Part shown: piece after piece, positions 13,021 through 15,854 of the stretch
How the letters are laid out: every line of letters begins with the position of its first letter
How positions within the stretch are numbered: the stretch's first letter is position 1
NCBI GenBank assembly: GCA_035693785.1
Contig: DASSFZ010000541.1
Span: forward strand, 1-15,854
DNA: 15,854 bases
Direction of reading: 5' to 3'
DNA from: DASSFZ01 sp035693785
GTDB lineage: Bacteria > Chloroflexota > Anaerolineae > Fen-1058
Program-made: the position numbers and the translations under genes
The notes under the pieces: model-generated
The model's input: only the letters and a program-made list of their open reading frames with translations
What the model was told of the DNA's origin: nothing
Databases searched by the model: none

Positions 13021-14502
13021 TTATGATGGTAAGAAGGTATGCTCAGTGAAACCCACGCGTTTGGAAAAAGAGCTGTCAAACGTGCCGTTTTTGTTGAGTT
13101 GACGATTAACATCGATCCATTTATGGTACTCCGGATACATCGAGTCTATCAGGTTGTGGCTCGCAGTGAGGCTGTTTACCTGTCCCCAATGAGGACGACC
13201 GGAAAACCCGTATAAAACATTCTCAAACTGTTCTATCATCTCGAAGTATCCTTGCGTACCCTTTAGCGCGATGATCTCTACCATACAGGTATCATATCCG
13301 TATTGCGGAGACAGAAAGGCGCTTGAAGCGTTCACAAACCTCAAGGAAATCGGCGAGCTGAGAAAGACGACGCCAACGGATTTTAGTTCTTCGGCCATCT
13401 CTAGAAACTTATCCACTGCATCTATATACTTGTTCTCTTTGAGAGGAAATCCGATCTCCGCGGAGTAGGCGGTGACTTGGTTTGCCGTTCCTATGTTCAA
13501 TACCTTATAGCTTACATTGGTGTATTCGTCGTCCACAAGGCCTTCCATGGCAGAATTCATCAACTCAGGCGTGATCTCCGGTAAGAGATCTAAAACGAGA
13601 TTCAAGACTCGGCGTATGAACGAAAGGGTGGCCAACAGCTCGATTAGATAATTCCGATTTAATTTGTCGTGTGGTTTATTGCGAGGAGGATCTGTGGGGT
13701 TGCGCGTTGTGATGAGACATCGGTGCGCTCCTCCCACCTTGTAGGGATTGACTAAGACTTCGTAGTGCCGGTTGTCTGCGAGTACACGCCCTTTTATGAG
13801 ATCCTCTTTAACCTTACCCCAGGTGCTCAGGGTGCGCACTTCTTTCAGCCAGTACTTCTCCGCGACGCGGAGAATGACAGAATAAATGATGCCCATACAC
13901 CCCATGCCGACGACAACGGCATTAAACCAGTCGTCGTCTTGGATGAGTTTTCCGACTTTCTTGTCAGGGTATTTCTTTTCGTAAGCCGAGCGGTTAGTGA
14001 TCCCATTGGTGGGTTCAATCCTGTAGACGACGCCGCCATCCGAGACGATCTCGACCGTCTCGACGAAATCGGGCAAGGGTCCGAATTCCAGCCCCGAGCC
14101 ATGTGTAGATGTTGACATCGCTCCCACATAGGTTTGTCCATCATACCCCCCCATATTGGACAAGGCCAACCCTCTGCGGTCTAGCTCTTCGTTGAGTTCG
14201 CGGATACGCATGCCCGATTCTATGTGGAATAGTGTAGACGTATCGACATCTCCATTCAGCAACGAGGTGTCAAGCGGGACGACTCTATTCAATCTATCCG
14301 GCTTTACCAGGAAACCTGTCGTGAGACCGACATCAGACCACGAATGGCCAGAGCCGATGGCTCGAACTCGAACGCGTCGCCTCTCGGCCTCTCTGATAAT
14401 CTCAATGATCTGCTCCAGGCTGTCGGGTTTATATATCCGTAGCGGCTCGGCAACCTGATTCTTCGCAATGTTCTTCCAGGTCCGACGTGTCTCGAATTTC
14501 AT
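13021..14502 (-). CDS. FAD-dependent aldonolactone/alditol oxidase (VAO family)
   Basis: This 493-residue protein of the vanillyl-alcohol-oxidase/PCMH flavoprotein family belongs with the L-gulono-1,4-lactone, D-arabinono-lactone and alditol oxidases, which oxidise a sugar-derived substrate and reduce O2 to H2O2. The FAD domain begins at about residue 20 with IYKPDSLEQIIEII and has RAIGSGHSWSD (47-57); H53 corresponds to the His that binds FAD covalently in several relatives. VGAMSTSTHGSG is the pyrophosphate loop and GCMGIIYSVILRV the end of the FAD domain. The C-terminal ALO domain carries RPHWGQVN (436-443), where H438 matches the conserved HWG. ATG 14502 has GGAGG 5 nt upstream; an in-frame start at 14526 is less likely. 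The gene is visibly AT-richer than its neighbours and opposes them, which suggests separate acquisition. The substrate is not determined. Confidence 0.88.
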   Translation of the reverse strand: MKFETRRTWKNIAKNQVAEPLRIYKPDSLEQIIEIIREAERRRVRVRAIGSGHSWSDVGLTTGFLVKPDRLNRVVPLDTSLLNGDVDTSTLFHIESGMRIRELNEELDRRGLALSNMGGYDGQTYVGAMSTSTHGSGLEFGPLPDFVETVEIVSDGGVVYRIEPTNGITNRSAYEKKYPDKKVGKLIQDDDWFNAVVVGMGCMGIIYSVILRVAEKYWLKEVRTLSTWGKVKEDLIKGRVLADNRHYEVLVNPYKVGGAHRCLITTRNPTDPPRNKPHDKLNRNYLIELLATLSFIRRVLNLVLDLLPEITPELMNSAMEGLVDDEYTNVSYKVLNIGTANQVTAYSAEIGFPLKENKYIDAVDKFLEMAEELKSVGVVFLSSPISLRFVNASSAFLSPQYGYDTCMVEIIALKGTQGYFEMIEQFENVLYGFSGRPHWGQVNSLTASHNLIDSMYPEYHKWIDVNRQLNKNGTFDSSFSKRVGFTEHTFLPS

Positions 14503-14575
14503 TTTTCCCTCCGAATATGAATGCACCCTTTAGGCTACGTTTTCTATAAATTTTTCCATGCTAGTCTGTTGCTAT

Positions 14576-14581
14576 ATTATA
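14576..14581 (-). promoter_or_regulatory. Putative -10 box for the lactone oxidase gene
   Basis: A perfect TATAAT on the minus strand (14581-14576) lies about 75 nt upstream of the ATG at 14502. There is no convincing -35 hexamer at 16-18 bp. The local sequence is AT-rich, so chance occurrence is possible. Confidence 0.35.
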
Positions 14582-14641
14582 ACCCGGGTTGCTACCTTAA
14601 CGCATGGCTGAACATCCGTTACAGTTTGAGAGCTTAACTTC

Positions 14642-14740
14642 GTCCGCGCAGGCGTGAGGTCGGCGCTGCGCGCGCTGCAGAACCGGAACGCCCTGCGCTG
14701 GCTGGAGCTGGGACCGATCAGTCTTCTGGTGGGGCTGCCG
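14642..14740 (+). pseudogene. Remnant of the middle/C-terminus of an MFS transporter gene
   Basis: The plus-strand frame through 14654 reads VRSALRALQNRNALRWLELG and then PISLLVGLP. In the MFS group suggested at 11038, I recall a central loop of the form ALRALRNREALRWL and a C-terminus of the form LLGPIALLIGLPRR; the segment looks like these two joined by an internal deletion. There is no start codon or ribosome site, and a TGA lies at 14627-14629. High GC sets it apart from the AT-rich lactone oxidase gene next to it. It is read on the same strand as the 11038 scar. Confidence 0.33.
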
Positions 14741-14847
14741 AATTTGCGCCAGAATTCACCACATCTGGGAGCGGGATTGTCAAAGAATCGTATGAATTTG
14801 TAAGGGTATTCTTGGTGTCCTCATGGGGTTCAGTAAACCATGCCCAA

Positions 14848-14890
14848 AAACCCTGCGTTTTGTCGTTTATTGTCGCAAAACGCAGGGTTT
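14848..14890. terminator. Strong 15-bp hairpin upstream of the kelch oxidase gene
   Basis: AAACCCTGCGTTTTG (14848-14862) and CAAAACGCAGGGTTT (14876-14890) form a perfect 15-bp stem with a 13-nt loop. Read on the minus strand the stem ends in TTTTT (14850-14846), the form of an intrinsic terminator. On the plus strand the tail is GTTCT, weaker. It ends 23 nt before the kelch gene start, so it could insulate that gene or sit in its leader. Confidence 0.65.
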
Positions 14891-14913
14891 GTTCTGTGCG
14901 CAGAAGGAGTGTC

Positions 14914-15854
14914 ATGCCTGATCGCCTGGAGATCGTGAAGAGCAAGATAGATGCCAGCGTGCATGGCAAATGGGATGTCGCGGTCGCCAACTTGGGTGTG
15001 GTCGGCGTCCATATGGCGTTGTTGAACACGGGAAAGGTGCTCTTATTCTCAGCCGATCATCACGACTACGAAGCGATGGATAAGGGTAAGGCTGCGCTGT
15101 GGGATCCGGCAACCGATAGCGTCACCAACTCGGATTTGTCGCGCCATCTCCTCTGCAGCGGCCACTGTATGCTCCCCGATGGGCGGGTGCTGGTGGTCGG
15201 CGGGCAGGCGTACGGGCAGAACCTGAGGCAATTCCTTCGTGCGCTGGCCGGCCGTGGTCGTGGCGTTGACCACGACATCCATACGTTCGATCCGGTGACG
15301 GAAAAATGGTCCCGGCACACAGACTTGCCGCGCGCGCGCTGGTATCCCACCTGTGTGACGCTGCCCGATGGCAAAGCGATGCTCGTCTGTGGCAACTGGA
15401 ATCGCATCGTCGCTCAGATTGTCGAGCGACTGACAGGAAGCGATCGGTTCGGAATCAACGATACCTTCGAAATATTCGATCCCGAGACCAGCACGTTGAC
15501 GGCTCCGCAGCCATTCCTCAAAGACATCGGTGTGTATCTGTTCGTACACGTCTTGCCTGGTGGATTCCTTTACGTTCATTCCTGGAATAAGACTCGATTG
15601 TTCGATCTGAACAAACAGGCATGGATTCCCCAAGTGTTTACGATGAACAGCCCGGGCACGCGGATATACCCCGCTCCGGGAACTAGCGTGCTCCTGCCGA
15701 TCTCGCCGGGCAACGCGCAGCCGGCCCGAGTGCTCATCGTGGGCGGCAGCACCGCATTAAAACCGACTGAGGAAACTCCGGCAACCGACAGAGTTGAGAT
15801 CTTCGAACTGAATGCTGAAGATCCTCGACAGAGCCGCTGGAGAGAAACCGCACC
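14914..15854 (+). CDS. Kelch-type galactose/glyoxal oxidase-like protein (3' end outside window)
   Basis: An ORF open to the window end gives the first 313 residues of a seven-bladed kelch protein of the copper radical oxidase (galactose/glyoxal oxidase) family, which oxidise primary alcohols or aldehydes and release H2O2. Kelch blades are visible at MLPDGRVLVVGG (86-97), TLPDGKAMLVCG (149-160) and ARVLIVGG (271-278), alternating with FDPVTEKW and IFDPETST. In known enzymes a Cys and a Tyr are cross-linked to form the radical cofactor. C81 in LLCSGHCM and Y144 in ARWYPT match those positions as I recall them, and IYPAPGTSVLLP (251-262) fits the following blade. The copper ligands Tyr-His and the final His would lie beyond 15854. 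ATG 14914 has AAGGAG 4 nt upstream. No signal peptide is seen, which is unusual because known copper radical oxidases are mostly secreted. Confidence 0.82.
   Translation, partial: MPDRLEIVKSKIDASVHGKWDVAVANLGVVGVHMALLNTGKVLLFSADHHDYEAMDKGKAALWDPATDSVTNSDLSRHLLCSGHCMLPDGRVLVVGGQAYGQNLRQFLRALAGRGRGVDHDIHTFDPVTEKWSRHTDLPRARWYPTCVTLPDGKAMLVCGNWNRIVAQIVERLTGSDRFGINDTFEIFDPETSTLTAPQPFLKDIGVYLFVHVLPGGFLYVHSWNKTRLFDLNKQAWIPQVFTMNSPGTRIYPAPGTSVLLPISPGNAQPARVLIVGGSTALKPTEETPATDRVEIFELNAEDPRQSRWRETA

Noticed and set aside
15049..15633. Minus-strand ORF of 194 codons at the right end
   Set aside because: It lies opposite the kelch oxidase reading frame, which has blades, a start and a ribosome site; nothing supports the antisense frame.

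Overview
The window looks like a chromosomal contig from a high-GC bacterium, most likely a member of the Chloroflexota. This is inferred from the secreted beta-helix/DUF11 protein with a C-terminal YLPVVLR-type tail, the PD40-propeller lipoproteins and the abundance of small palindromic intergenic repeats. No rRNA is present, so the taxonomy is inference. Both ends of the window cut genes.

Layout. 1-387: C-terminal half of a D-2-hydroxyacid dehydrogenase. 563-2362: an SLC13-type anion permease with two cytosolic RCK_C (TrkA-C) domains, preceded by its own -10 box. 2415-4409 (minus): a large secreted beta-helix protein with two DUF11 repeats, convergent with the permease. 4567-5004 (minus): an unrecognised ORF that abuts the terminator of a tRNA-Pro(GGG) gene (5057-5131, minus), which has a clear promoter and intrinsic terminator. 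5183-5807 (minus): an overlapping toxin-antitoxin pair with a VapC-like PIN toxin. 5982-7696 (minus): molybdate ABC transporter genes modA and modB, with no modC in view. 7956-10762 (plus): a PD40 beta-propeller lipoprotein followed closely by a membrane-anchored class A beta-lactamase-like serine hydrolase. Palindromic or repeat elements sit in the gaps around modAB and after the hydrolase.

11262-15854 is the most interesting part. Three unrelated predicted oxidases lie side by side: a cholesterol-oxidase-type GMC flavoprotein carrying a ferredoxin-like cysteine quartet, an AT-richer FAD-dependent aldonolactone/alditol oxidase on the opposite strand, and a kelch-type galactose/glyoxal oxidase that runs off the window. 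All three family types commonly use O2 and make H2O2, and none shows a signal peptide. The GMC gene has a near-consensus promoter with a perfect inverted repeat over its -35 box, a good operator candidate. The first two oxidase genes lie between two short stretches that read like the beginning (about 11038-11109) and the end (about 14642-14740) of one MFS transporter gene. This suggests that the oxidase genes replaced or interrupted that gene.

Longer non-coding stretches. 10763-11261 holds a CAAA-rich repeat, a REP-like palindrome and its half copy, the MFS scar, the promoter/operator and a nucleotidyltransferase-like remnant. 14503-14913 holds the lactone oxidase promoter, the second MFS scar and a 15-bp hairpin. 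7742-7955 holds a palindromic repeat and the promoter of the lipoprotein gene.
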